In this document: in pieces, positions 16,739-24,100 of the stretch
Numbering within the stretch: position 1 is the first letter of the stretch
Layout of the letters: every line of letters starts with the position of its first letter
DNA from: Bacteriovoracaceae bacterium
GTDB lineage: Bacteria > Bdellovibrionota > Bacteriovoracia > Bacteriovoracales > Bacteriovoracaceae
Assembly (NCBI GenBank): GCA_023954635.1
Contig: JAGSHI010000012.1
Span: forward strand, 1 to 45,757
Length of the DNA: 45,757 bases
Reading direction: 5' to 3'
Notes under the pieces: generated by a model
Seen by the model: only the letters and a program-made list of their open reading frames with translations
Databases searched by the model: none
What the model was told of the DNA's origin: nothing
Position numbers and translations under genes: made by a program

Positions 16739-18211
16739 TTATTGTCCTTGTCTTGATAGCTCTATTAATTTGTCTACTATTTTAGCCAATGGCTCGCCTG
16801 AACGAGAAGCATATTCGTAAACTTTTTTCCAAGATTTTCGAACTGGCTTATCTCCATCCCAGCTAGAGTTACTTAAATATCGATCACCTACAGATAACGC
16901 TCTGGCTCCATTTGAAGGATTCCAAACAAAGTCAGGGTGATAAATATTATACCACTCCCCTCCAATAATATTCCCATCACTATCAAGCTCTAAGTCATAG
17001 ACATAATCTGCGCCGTGACTACGGTCGTGCTTAGGGGAGTCTTTCTCTCTTTGTCTTGGCTCAACCTCAACTCCATATTCAATATTCATAAATACGCCAA
17101 CAACTTGTCTGACATCAGGAGACCGATATTTTTTAAAAACATCTTTATCAAAATCTTCGATTTTAATTACTGCCTCCTTTAAAGAGTCTCTTGCTTCCAT
17201 GTTGTTTGGATTGAAATAACTTAACTCATAAGAGATAACTGGTTGATTCCAAACCTGATAATCATAGGTCGCATCAAAAACAAAGCTTTTATTTTTTATC
17301 CCTATCATATTCAACACACTCATATGCCACGCACCGGGATTGATATCAAAACATTCCTGGTCTTGAATTCTAATTCCATCCTCATCTACAGCGGGATCAT
17401 TTTGATTACAACGACCCCCTAAGAATTTCACAGGGAATTTTGCTTTAGCCCATAATAATGATGAAAGGGCCTTTATATCACTAGGATAAAAATTAATAAG
17501 TTCTCCATCAAACGCTGGAACTTGAACTTTATTTATCGGTCTCTTAACCATATAGCTTGCAGGAGCCCATCCGTGACAAATTCCCATCCAGGTTTCGACA
17601 TCACCATTTCTGTCATAATAATATTTCCCCTCAGACCAATTTGATTCAGTTAATGAAAAACTTTTATCTCCAAATAATAGATCGTATTTTTCAGATGGTG
17701 AAAGGTCATCAATTCTTTCAGGGTCGCCTGACTCATAAATACTTCCAGGACTTAAGTCAACGACGTAATCTCTTGCTTCTTGCCAATCATCTTTGTAGGC
17801 AAACATATTATCTGCATAGCGAGAGCCTAAAATCCCTTTATAAATTGGCCAGTAATCATCTGACCAAGGACCTTCCAAAACTTTTCCTTGATTCAATTGA
17901 AGATCATCCATCTTGAAGATATTTTTGATAATATTTGATGAAGGTATAAAGTCCTGAACTCTTTCATTTTCTTCTATTCCGGCCTTGAGAACCCCACTAA
18001 AAAGTAGTTTTTTCTTCCAACTATTTTTTTGTTCTACATAATCCTCATTTTGATTAAAAAGGATTCGAGCATCTTCATTATGATTATGATTAGTTAGATA
18101 GTAAGTTTTAAAATCTTTTTTAATTAAGTTAAGTTCTGCTTGAACTTCAACTTTATCTAAGGCCAACACATTAAATGATAATACGATTATAAAAAATGAA
18201 ATAAACTTCAT
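16739..18211 (-). CDS. Exported transglutaminase-elicitor-like enzyme
   Basis: A 490-aa protein from ATG 18211, preceded by AAGGAGAG and followed by a Sec signal (MKFISFFIIVLSFNVLA). The open frame runs upstream but without support. The core holds WMGICHGWAPAS (C212), FYPSDIKAL, FGGRCN-like LGGRCNQ, NPGAWHMSVLN (H296) and FDATYDYQVW (D313), a papain/transglutaminase Cys-His-Asp order. The stretch PWSDDYWPIYKG is also typical. The layout matches, from memory, the Phytophthora GP42 transglutaminase elicitor family, known mainly from oomycetes and some marine bacteria, which crosslinks proteins through Gln-Lys bonds. Likely secreted to the periplasm or outside. Coupled to the small exported protein at 16210. 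Confidence 0.65.
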   Translation of the reverse strand: MKFISFFIIVLSFNVLALDKVEVQAELNLIKKDFKTYYLTNHNHNEDARILFNQNEDYVEQKNSWKKKLLFSGVLKAGIEENERVQDFIPSSNIIKNIFKMDDLQLNQGKVLEGPWSDDYWPIYKGILGSRYADNMFAYKDDWQEARDYVVDLSPGSIYESGDPERIDDLSPSEKYDLLFGDKSFSLTESNWSEGKYYYDRNGDVETWMGICHGWAPASYMVKRPINKVQVPAFDGELINFYPSDIKALSSLLWAKAKFPVKFLGGRCNQNDPAVDEDGIRIQDQECFDINPGAWHMSVLNMIGIKNKSFVFDATYDYQVWNQPVISYELSYFNPNNMEARDSLKEAVIKIEDFDKDVFKKYRSPDVRQVVGVFMNIEYGVEVEPRQREKDSPKHDRSHGADYVYDLELDSDGNIIGGEWYNIYHPDFVWNPSNGARALSVGDRYLSNSSWDGDKPVRKSWKKVYEYASRSGEPLAKIVDKLIELSRQGQ

Positions 18212-18315
18212 TACACTCTCCTTATGTCTTACTAATCTGACTCCTTTTTCCCAATTCTTGAATTTTTTGTACACAAACATGAACATAGAATTTCATGACT
18301 AAAATCATGATTTTT

Positions 18316-18343
18316 TTCGTCATATATTTGAAAATATGACGAA
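18316..18343. promoter_or_regulatory. Perfect 10-bp inverted repeat, candidate operator
   Basis: TTCGTCATAT (18316-18325) and ATATGACGAA (18334-18343) with an 8-bp centre, in the gap between the divergent transglutaminase-like gene and the gene at 18480. A related half-site ATATGGTGACGAAG occurs about 60 bp to the right (near 18395-18408). The spacing and symmetry suit a dimeric regulator. Confidence 0.45.
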
Positions 18344-18479
18344 GAAAAGTACCTTTTTACGGGTAATTAGCTATGATTCATACGTCGTCCAAATATGGTG
18401 ACGAAGTTTCTTCTTTCACCCCGTTGACTTGCATCAGCAATCATCGTTCAATTTTCACATCCAAGGAAAGGAGAAATTG

Positions 18480-18728
18480 ATGACAACTAGAACGTTCATC
18501 TTCAAGGTCAAAGGAATGGATGACCCGAGTCGGTTACGAATGGCACAGAATGCCCTATTCAGAGAATTGTTTGTGGAAGATATGTCACTATCTAAAAGCA
18601 AAGAAAGACTCACTTTAAAAATCCAGGAAAATTCACTTGACCGAGCTCATTCAATTCTCTCAGGACTTGGACATAATGCAGAAATATTAAAGCCAATGTC
18701 GGCGGGAGTGGAAGGAATTTTCTACTAA
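18480..18728 (+). CDS. Small HMA-like ferredoxin-fold protein without metal site
   Basis: An 82-aa protein starting at ATG 18480 after AAGGAAAGGAG; an in-frame TTG at 18429 is less likely. The pattern FIFKVKGMDD...LFVEDMSLSKSKERLTLKIQ...AHSILSGLGHNAEI follows the beta-alpha-beta-beta-alpha-beta outline of heavy-metal-associated domains. The CxxC metal motif is absent (MDDPSR in its place). It is therefore more likely a protein-binding or regulatory module than a metal chaperone. Function unknown. Confidence 0.6.
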   Translation: MTTRTFIFKVKGMDDPSRLRMAQNALFRELFVEDMSLSKSKERLTLKIQENSLDRAHSILSGLGHNAEILKPMSAGVEGIFY

Positions 18729-18755
18729 TTTAGGCAGGAATAATATTCCACTCCC
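18704..18755 (+). repeat. 10-bp inverted repeat spanning the 3' end of the HMA-like gene
   Basis: GGGAGTGGAA (18704-18713) and TTCCACTCCC (18746-18755) are perfect complements. The 32-nt interval includes the stop codon and part of an inner dyad (GGAATA-A-TATTCC, 18737-18749). There is no T run after it, so it is not a standard terminator; it could be an mRNA-stabilising stem. Confidence 0.45.
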
Positions 18756-18806
18756 CCTGTACTTCTATATCTTAATTCGATCAAACAACAACCAATGACG
18801 ATAAGT

Positions 18807-18829
18807 CCGTGTACACAACATATACACGG
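18807..18829 (+). promoter_or_regulatory. Leader hairpin before the ribosome site
   Basis: CCGTGTA (18807-18813) and TACACGG (18823-18829) pair perfectly with a 9-nt loop. The stem ends inside the purine stretch (GGGTGG) used as ribosome site for the ATG at 18839. It may modulate translation or be an operator. Confidence 0.4.
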
Positions 18830-18838
18830 GTGGAAATA

Positions 18839-19699
18839 ATGAAAAAATCAATACTGATTTTCTTGGTTCTAGGCCTCTCTATGACGGCCAATGCTCTTGG
18901 ATTAAATCATCTTAAGATCAGATCTCTCAACGTAAATTACGACGGCTCACAGGGTACTGTAGATGCTTCTGTTTTTGATGTAGCTACTGGCTCTACAGCA
19001 ATTGAGGCATCTGATTATCATCTCGAAGTAAGTAAACTTGACGGTAATATGTATTTCGAAAAAAGCGATACTAGAATTACTCTCTCTGATATTGAAGAAA
19101 GTCTTTTTGGGTCACTTGGAGTTCTTCAAGTTGGTAACCTCAATCTTGAATACATCTCAAGTGGACAGCTAATGCTAAACTTTGATTCTGTTGGAGTTGA
19201 ATCTGGAGACGGTATACATTCAATTGGGAAAGTAGATCTAAAATGTAAATCTTCTGCAACTCGGAATGGCGACATATTTAGTTTCTTAACTCCATGTACA
19301 GAATACGGAGTTCTTTACATACCAGAGTTTGTTTTCTCAAATGAAAGTAAGAAATCTATTGAAAGTGCTTTTCAAGTTAATGAATTTCAAAAAGCTTTTT
19401 TTGAAGATGGTCACGATGTCTCAGTGAAAGGAATTCTTCCAGATAGGATCAAAAACCTACTCATTAATGTGAAAGATAATAAATTCACTTTGAAAGGTAA
19501 GGTAAAAGTTCTTTTTAACCTTAAATTAAAAGGTAATGGAACAATTCGTTTTCATGAGCAAGGATCAGAACTAGAAATTCACCTCTCAAAAGTGAAAGTC
19601 GGATTTATAGGTATTACTGGAACTATCATTAAAAAAATAAAAGAGGCCAAGCTTAAAAATACGAGAGTTGTTGGTAATTCAATTTTTATCAAGATCTAA
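18839..19699 (+). CDS. Exported protein of unknown function, possibly DUF2993-like
   Basis: A 286-aa protein from ATG 18839 (the frame runs to 18809). The signal peptide MKKSILIFLVLGLSMTANALG is followed by a beta-rich protein with many alternating hydrophobic strands. The C-terminal third (LKGKVKVLFNLKLKGNGTIRFHEQGSELEIHLSKVK, split by turns) resembles the lipid-binding beta sandwich seen in DUF2993/LmeA-like or AsmA-like proteins, but this is a loose resemblance. Two Cys in the middle (DLKCKSS and TPCTEYG) may form a disulfide. Its end overlaps the convergent AlkB gene by 11 nt. Confidence 0.6.
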   Translation: MKKSILIFLVLGLSMTANALGLNHLKIRSLNVNYDGSQGTVDASVFDVATGSTAIEASDYHLEVSKLDGNMYFEKSDTRITLSDIEESLFGSLGVLQVGNLNLEYISSGQLMLNFDSVGVESGDGIHSIGKVDLKCKSSATRNGDIFSFLTPCTEYGVLYIPEFVFSNESKKSIESAFQVNEFQKAFFEDGHDVSVKGILPDRIKNLLINVKDNKFTLKGKVKVLFNLKLKGNGTIRFHEQGSELEIHLSKVKVGFIGITGTIIKKIKEAKLKNTRVVGNSIFIKI

Positions 19700-20300
19700 T
19701 TATTTGTCGGAAGGTCAGATTAATTCGACCTTCCGTTACTTTCTTTGTTTTTGAAATCTGGTGTTCATAAACTTCTTGAGTTTTATCCGACATTAAAAGT
19801 AAGTCTCCGCTTCCTAAGAGAAGTTCTACTTTAGAGACCTTGTTATCCTTCTCTCTTAATATAAATTTTCTTTCTTCACCAAAACTTAAAGAAGCGATAA
19901 ATGGGTTTGGGCCAAGTTCACTTTCATTATCAGAATGCCAGGCTACATAATCACTTCCGGAGCGATAGAAGTTACATAAAACGGAGTTAAACTTCTGAGC
20001 AGTATAACTTTCAATCTTTTCTTTAAGCTCTTTAAGCTCCAGAGTCCAGTTATTGGGCATTAAATGTATTCCAGAGTAAGTGTACTCCATGCCAGGATCT
20101 CCATACCAGGCTTGAAGCCTTGGAACGTTATGAGTTTTACCGTATAACGTTATCTGATCCTGCTGCCAGGCCAGACCTTCAACTAATTGAAAGAAATAAT
20201 TTTGATGATTAGAAATGAAACCTCTAAAGAGTTCTACCCTACATTCATTTGTATTTATTATAGATTCTGAAGAGACAGGGAAGAGTGAGCTTTGTTGCAT
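19689..20300 (-). CDS. alkB: AlkB-like 2-oxoglutarate/Fe(II) dioxygenase
   Basis: A 203-aa protein with the AlkB fold. The iron ligands are H122 and D124 (AWHSDNE) and H180 (YEHQISK), and the 2-oxoglutarate-binding arginines R192 and R198 are in GRINLTFR. PRLQAWYGD (about 60-68) is the substrate-side motif seen in ALKBH2/3-like members. These enzymes reverse N1-methyladenine and N3-methylcytosine damage in DNA or RNA by oxidative demethylation. It lies 14 nt downstream of a small gene on the same strand and probably shares its transcript. The gene symbol names the family; direct orthology to E. coli AlkB is not claimed. Confidence 0.85.
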   Translation of the reverse strand: MQQSSLFPVSSESIINTNECRVELFRGFISNHQNYFFQLVEGLAWQQDQITLYGKTHNVPRLQAWYGDPGMEYTYSGIHLMPNNWTLELKELKEKIESYTAQKFNSVLCNFYRSGSDYVAWHSDNESELGPNPFIASLSFGEERKFILREKDNKVSKVELLLGSGDLLLMSDKTQEVYEHQISKTKKVTEGRINLTFRQIIRS

Positions 20301-20314
20301 TTAGAGAAGTTATC

Positions 20315-20707
20315 TTAACCTAGAGCTGATGTAAATTTTTGTTGGGTAGGAGTTAGTCCACCCTCTTTTTCGAGAATGTCTAACATTTCGACGCCATACT
20401 CATTGAGCTTATCAAAAGTGACCAGACAGTAACCATTATCTACGGACTCTTGTTGGTCCTGGCCTTCATAGTTTTCACAAACAACAACTAGTCTATGTCC
20501 AGCAGGGACTTTTTTAAGTGCTATTTTTACGATCCCCTTTGCTTTACTTATATCTGGAGCGCAATAAACAACGTACTTTTTGTCGCCACTAGGACTCATG
20601 GCCGAGAAGTTCCAAATTTCAGAATTATTTTTTGTTCGCTTCACGGTGAAGTCAAAAGTTTTAAAAACAATTGTTGTCTTCGAAATAAATGTCTTTAAGT
20701 TGACCAT
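20315..20707 (-). CDS. Conserved-looking small protein upstream of alkB
   Basis: A 130-aa cytosolic protein with no signal. Predicted order is strands around VKRTKNNSEIWNFSAMSPSG and KKYVVYCAPD, a helix (ISKAKGIVKIALKKV), the strand HRLVVVCENY, a short acidic loop, YCLVTFDKL and a final helix. That alpha/beta outline resembles small nuclease-like folds, but no catalytic motif is clear and I do not assign one. ATG 20707 follows AAAGAAGAAAAT. Position just before alkB suggests a role in alkylation damage or a shared regulator. Confidence 0.6.
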   Translation of the reverse strand: MVNLKTFISKTTIVFKTFDFTVKRTKNNSEIWNFSAMSPSGDKKYVVYCAPDISKAKGIVKIALKKVPAGHRLVVVCENYEGQDQQESVDNGYCLVTFDKLNEYGVEMLDILEKEGGLTPTQQKFTSALG

Positions 20708-20825
20708 ATTTTCTTCTTTACCAGATGAGACTTACTCAATTATACCTATCTTTTCGATGAATACAGCACAAACCTAAGTAAATTTTTTGTCAAGATTTCA
20801 CCTTCTAAGGATTATACTTGCTTAC

Positions 20826-20851
20826 AACACTTAGCCTTCTAGGACAGTGTT
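20826..20851. promoter_or_regulatory. Imperfect dyad in the divergent gap
   Basis: AACACT...CCT..AGG...AGTGTT forms an interrupted inverted repeat in the 270-bp gap between the gene starting at 20707 and the TerB-like gene at 20978. A TTGACG with a weak -10 candidate lies to its right (about 20879-20906). Nothing else is seen in this gap. Confidence 0.3.
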
Positions 20852-20977
20852 TTAGGGACTCTGAAGTGTAAACTTACGTTGACGATAATTCTTGCCAGCT
20901 ATCTTTTGTTTCCCTTAAGGTTGCGGCGAATTTAACAAAGCCCTAAAATATATTTGAAACTTTAACTTGGATAGAAA

Positions 20978-21412
20978 ATGAAAGTAATGGACGAGAGTAA
21001 ATTTCATATGTGGCGGGGAACGATTTGTGCAGCTAACTTAGATAATAAAATTACCTCCGAGGAAAAATCCTGGCTACAAGAACATCTTTTGAAGTTACCT
21101 TTTGATGCTGAACAGTTAAAAATTATTCAAAAAGATTTAAACTCTCCTCCCTCAATTGAAGAGGTTCTTCCTCTCATAACTGCTCCTGCTGACAGGTCTA
21201 TGTTACTCCACTTTGCTAATATTATTTTTCATGCTGATGGAGATTTCTCCAGTGAAGAAAAAGATTTCAGAGATGTGTTTACCAAAAAGATTATGTCAGG
21301 AATTCAAGTTGAAAAAATACTAGATGAGTCCGAAATTCATGGTGTTCTTAAAAGTGAATCTAGTAATATCGAAGGTGGATTTGGTCTTTTAACTAAGTGG
21401 TTTTCAAGTTAG
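20978..21412 (+). CDS. TerB-like domain protein
   Basis: A 144-aa all-helical protein. Two acidic loop motifs, NLDNKITSEEKSWL and HADGDFSSEEKDF, follow the TerB/DjlA-N pattern (DGxxxxEE) in which paired acidic residues can bind metal. TerB domains are linked to envelope stress, tellurite resistance and, in larger contexts, phage defence. This is a stand-alone copy with no ter operon around it. ATG 20978 has only a weak ribosome site (GGATAG). A C-terminal Gly/Phe-rich tail (GGFGLLTKWFSS) is extra. Confidence 0.65.
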   Translation: MKVMDESKFHMWRGTICAANLDNKITSEEKSWLQEHLLKLPFDAEQLKIIQKDLNSPPSIEEVLPLITAPADRSMLLHFANIIFHADGDFSSEEKDFRDVFTKKIMSGIQVEKILDESEIHGVLKSESSNIEGGFGLLTKWFSS

Positions 21413-21569
21413 TTGCCCTTAAAAATCGGCAAAATTTAAATTTCCTCATTCATATTGTTTCTCAATTATCCCCGTAGATTGTTGATATTACTAGCTTTTA
21501 AGTCTCTTATATATAGTGCTGTTCAAGAACATGCTACTATTTAAATCAAGTACTTACGATCTTTGTCCA

Positions 21570-21587
21570 ACTTTCCGAAAAGAAAGT
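21570..21587 (+). promoter_or_regulatory. Short leader hairpin before lipoprotein start
   Basis: ACTTTC (21570-21575) and GAAAGT (21582-21587) flank CGAAAA. The stem directly abuts the GGGAG ribosome site used by the ATG at 21599. Confidence 0.35.
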
Positions 21588-21598
21588 GGGAGAAAACC

Positions 21599-23173
21599 AT
21601 GTTTAGGACCGGAGTTAAAATTCAGGCCATACTACTACTTGTCATCACTTTGATGGCTACGTCTTGTAACGTACAAGAAAAAGAAAAAAGTAAAGTTGTA
21701 GGTCAAAATGCAAACGCTCCAACTCAAACAAATTTTTCAATCACAAGTGCTCCGACAGGAGTTAATGAAAATAATAATACTGCCTTTCCAATTCTTGGAG
21801 TTTGTTCCGAGGTTGGAAATGTAATTGAACTTAGATTTGGTCCATTGGTTCAAACCTCTAGTTGTCAATCAAATCTATCTTGGTCATTTTCATTGAACCT
21901 GACTCTGGTCAATGACGGTGCCATTAATTTTACCCTCATAGAACATAGACCAAATGGAAAGAAACCAATAGTTACTCATACGGCTTACAAGGACAGTACC
22001 GATCCGGTAATTACTGGCCTCACTGATCAGCTGATCAGAACAAATTCTAAAACTTTTACTTGGGGTTGTTCTGAAACTTGTACATATCGTTTTGTTATTA
22101 CAACTTCAGGAAGCTTTAATCCAACAGGGGCCTATACTTCATCAAACACTTATACCGACACAGTCCGTGATGGTTTTTGGAAAATAAGAGTTCAGGCTCA
22201 AGATGTCGCAGGAAATGAAAGTGCTGTTTACACTGCAAACTATTGGATAGATATTACTGCTCCTAATATGACAGGAATGACAAACAACTCCACTCCGACA
22301 AAAAGTACGACTTGGAATTGGGCGTGCTCAGATAATTGGGGAACATGTCAAACCCGTTTTGTTGTTGATCAAAATCCGACAACTACTCCTACAGGAGCTT
22401 ATAATGGAACCCTTACAACAACTCAAAATACAGGAGATGGCACTTGGTACCTACATATTCAAACTCAAGATGATGTTGGAAATGAGTCCCCGGTAGAGCA
22501 CTATAGTACTGTTTTAGATAATACTCCTCCCGCTAGCTCTGCAACAATTAATGGACTTGGTTCCAGCCCAACAATAGATACTGCAGATAGAACTATAACC
22601 GTTAATGCTCCTGGAGATGCAACTCATTACAAAGCTGCCAATACTACTGCTGCAAACTGCTCTGGTGTTGCATGGGGCGGAATAACAGAACAAGTTATCT
22701 CATCTAGCTTTAACATGGTACTAGATGAAGGTAATACCCATCGATTTTGTCTTATAACAAGAGACACTCTTAACAACTGGCAAGTAGTCCCTCAAGAATT
22801 CCCGATCGTTGTTAACTTTCCTTCAGGAATGTTAATTCCTTATCAGCTTGGGGCATGCCCAACAGGTTGGACTGAGTTTACAGCCGCCAGAGGGAGAGCT
22901 CTTATTGGGGCAGGAGTTGGAAACAATAATGGGTTTGGCCAGCCTCTTTCCAGTAGAACCTGGACACAAAGTGGTGGACTTGAAAAAACAAGTGGTATTC
23001 CAGCAAATACAAATGCGGCCACAACTCAAACTCCTTCTACAAGTTTAGTATTTCGAACAGCAAATTTTAATTATCTTGTTAATGCTGCTTCAGCAAATAC
23101 AACACTAGATTTTAAAATTACCGATAGTAATATGGCTCCTTACCTAGTCGTTCGCTATTGTAGGAAAAATTGA
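21599..23173 (+). CDS. Surface lipoprotein with Ig-like repeats and tail-collar-like tip
   Basis: A 524-aa protein from ATG 21599 (GGGAG upstream). The lipoprotein signal ends MATSC (C23). After a short linker come at least two related beta repeats, one around TWGCSETCTYRFV...FWKIRVQAQDVAGNES and one around NWACSDNWGTCQTRFV...TWYLHIQTQDDVGNES, each ending in a 'DxVGNES' motif. A linker domain follows, then a C-terminal ~110-aa domain with CPTGWTEF, RALIGAG, SGG.EKTSG and DSNMAPYLVVRYCRK. That last domain resembles receptor-binding tips of phage tail fibres/collars. Likely an adhesin or fibre on the cell surface. First of three tandem genes sharing the tip domain. Confidence 0.7.
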   Translation: MFRTGVKIQAILLLVITLMATSCNVQEKEKSKVVGQNANAPTQTNFSITSAPTGVNENNNTAFPILGVCSEVGNVIELRFGPLVQTSSCQSNLSWSFSLNLTLVNDGAINFTLIEHRPNGKKPIVTHTAYKDSTDPVITGLTDQLIRTNSKTFTWGCSETCTYRFVITTSGSFNPTGAYTSSNTYTDTVRDGFWKIRVQAQDVAGNESAVYTANYWIDITAPNMTGMTNNSTPTKSTTWNWACSDNWGTCQTRFVVDQNPTTTPTGAYNGTLTTTQNTGDGTWYLHIQTQDDVGNESPVEHYSTVLDNTPPASSATINGLGSSPTIDTADRTITVNAPGDATHYKAANTTAANCSGVAWGGITEQVISSSFNMVLDEGNTHRFCLITRDTLNNWQVVPQEFPIVVNFPSGMLIPYQLGACPTGWTEFTAARGRALIGAGVGNNNGFGQPLSSRTWTQSGGLEKTSGIPANTNAATTQTPSTSLVFRTANFNYLVNAASANTTLDFKITDSNMAPYLVVRYCRKN

Positions 23174-23175
23174 TT

Positions 23176-23619
23176 ATGAAGAAGCTGATTGCATTTACAT
23201 TTTTATTTTTTTCATTGAGCGCGTTTGCTCAATCAGGACAAGTAATACTTCAAAACTCAGTAATAGCTTTTGATCAAACGACATGTCCCACTGGATGGAC
23301 ACAAGTGACAGAATCACAGGGGAGAATTCTAATTGGAGAAGGATCTGGAAATTTAGATTCGCTAGGAGCTCCTCTTACTGCGAGGACTCTGGGAGCGACA
23401 GGAGGACTTGAGTATACTTCAGGAACTCCAGCATCAACATCAGCTCCAACAAGCTCAGCACCCAGTGCTACAACTGTTCTTGCCGTTGGAAACGACCCGG
23501 GAGGACCAACAGATGTTAGCCTCTATAATAATGCTGGTACAAATGCAGAGGTAGGTGAAGTTCCGCTCGATTCAAATATGCCTCCCTATTCAACTGTAAT
23601 ATTTTGCAAAAGGCTTTAA
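23176..23619 (+). CDS. Secreted tail-collar-like tip domain protein (copy 2)
   Basis: A 147-aa protein with signal peptide MKKLIAFTFLFFSLSAFAQ and one tip domain: CPTGWTQV, RILIGEGSGN, LTARTLGATGGLEYTSG and LDSNMPPYSTVIFCKR. It is plainly paralogous to the C-terminal domain of the preceding lipoprotein but lacks the repeats and lipid anchor. ATG 23176 starts 2 nt after the preceding stop with AGGA about 10 nt upstream; an earlier in-frame TTG (23170) is less likely. The paired Cys of CPTGW and FCKR probably form a disulfide closing the domain. Confidence 0.7.
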   Translation: MKKLIAFTFLFFSLSAFAQSGQVILQNSVIAFDQTTCPTGWTQVTESQGRILIGEGSGNLDSLGAPLTARTLGATGGLEYTSGTPASTSAPTSSAPSATTVLAVGNDPGGPTDVSLYNNAGTNAEVGEVPLDSNMPPYSTVIFCKRL

Positions 23620-23622
23620 TGT

Positions 23623-24048
23623 ATGAAGATTTTGTCATTGATGATATTTACATTTTCTTTTTTAGCACAAGCTGAGCTTCTCCCTTCAGGAACCGTTTCA
23701 GCGTTTGACCTTACCTCTTGCCCTACAGGCTGGAGCACTTACGATTCAGCAAAACAAAGAACTCTTTTAGGTTCAGGAACTGGTAACCTTGATCAGCTTG
23801 GTGGCGCTCTATCAACTAGAAGTTACGGCCAAACTGGTGGCTTTGAACATACAACTGGTGTTAACGGTAAAGCAGTAGCAGGAAGTACACATATTCCCTC
23901 GACAGCTAGGTTCCCAGCTTCCACTTCTGGGCCATATAATCTCTATGGACCTCAAGTTCCAGACGCTACAGAGACGACTATTGCCGGCGCTAAGGCCGAT
24001 TCTAATATGGGCCCATACTACGTCATTATTTACTGTCGCAAAGACTGA
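23623..24048 (+). CDS. Secreted tail-collar-like tip domain protein (copy 3)
   Basis: A 141-aa protein with a short signal (MKILSLMIFTFSFLAQA) and the same domain: CPTGWSTY, RTLLGSGTGN, LSTRSYGQTGGFEHTTG and DSNMGPYYVIIYCRK. It starts 3 nt after copy 2, with AAAGG upstream. The centre of the domain (between the HTTG and DSNM motifs) differs strongly from copies 1 and 2, as expected if that loop is the variable binding surface. Confidence 0.7.
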   Translation: MKILSLMIFTFSFLAQAELLPSGTVSAFDLTSCPTGWSTYDSAKQRTLLGSGTGNLDQLGGALSTRSYGQTGGFEHTTGVNGKAVAGSTHIPSTARFPASTSGPYNLYGPQVPDATETTIAGAKADSNMGPYYVIIYCRKD

Positions 24049-24100
24049 CTAAAACGCTAGCCTTCTTAATTCATCTCTATGAAATTCCGATAAGCTCTCT

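Noticed and set aside
18429-18479. Longer form of the HMA-like protein from TTG 18429
   Set aside because: The ATG at 18480 has a strong AAGGAG site inside the supposed extension.
21599-24048. Prophage remnant, because of the tail-collar-like domains
   Set aside because: Each copy has its own signal peptide or lipobox, and no integrase, capsid, terminase, holin or other phage gene is visible nearby.
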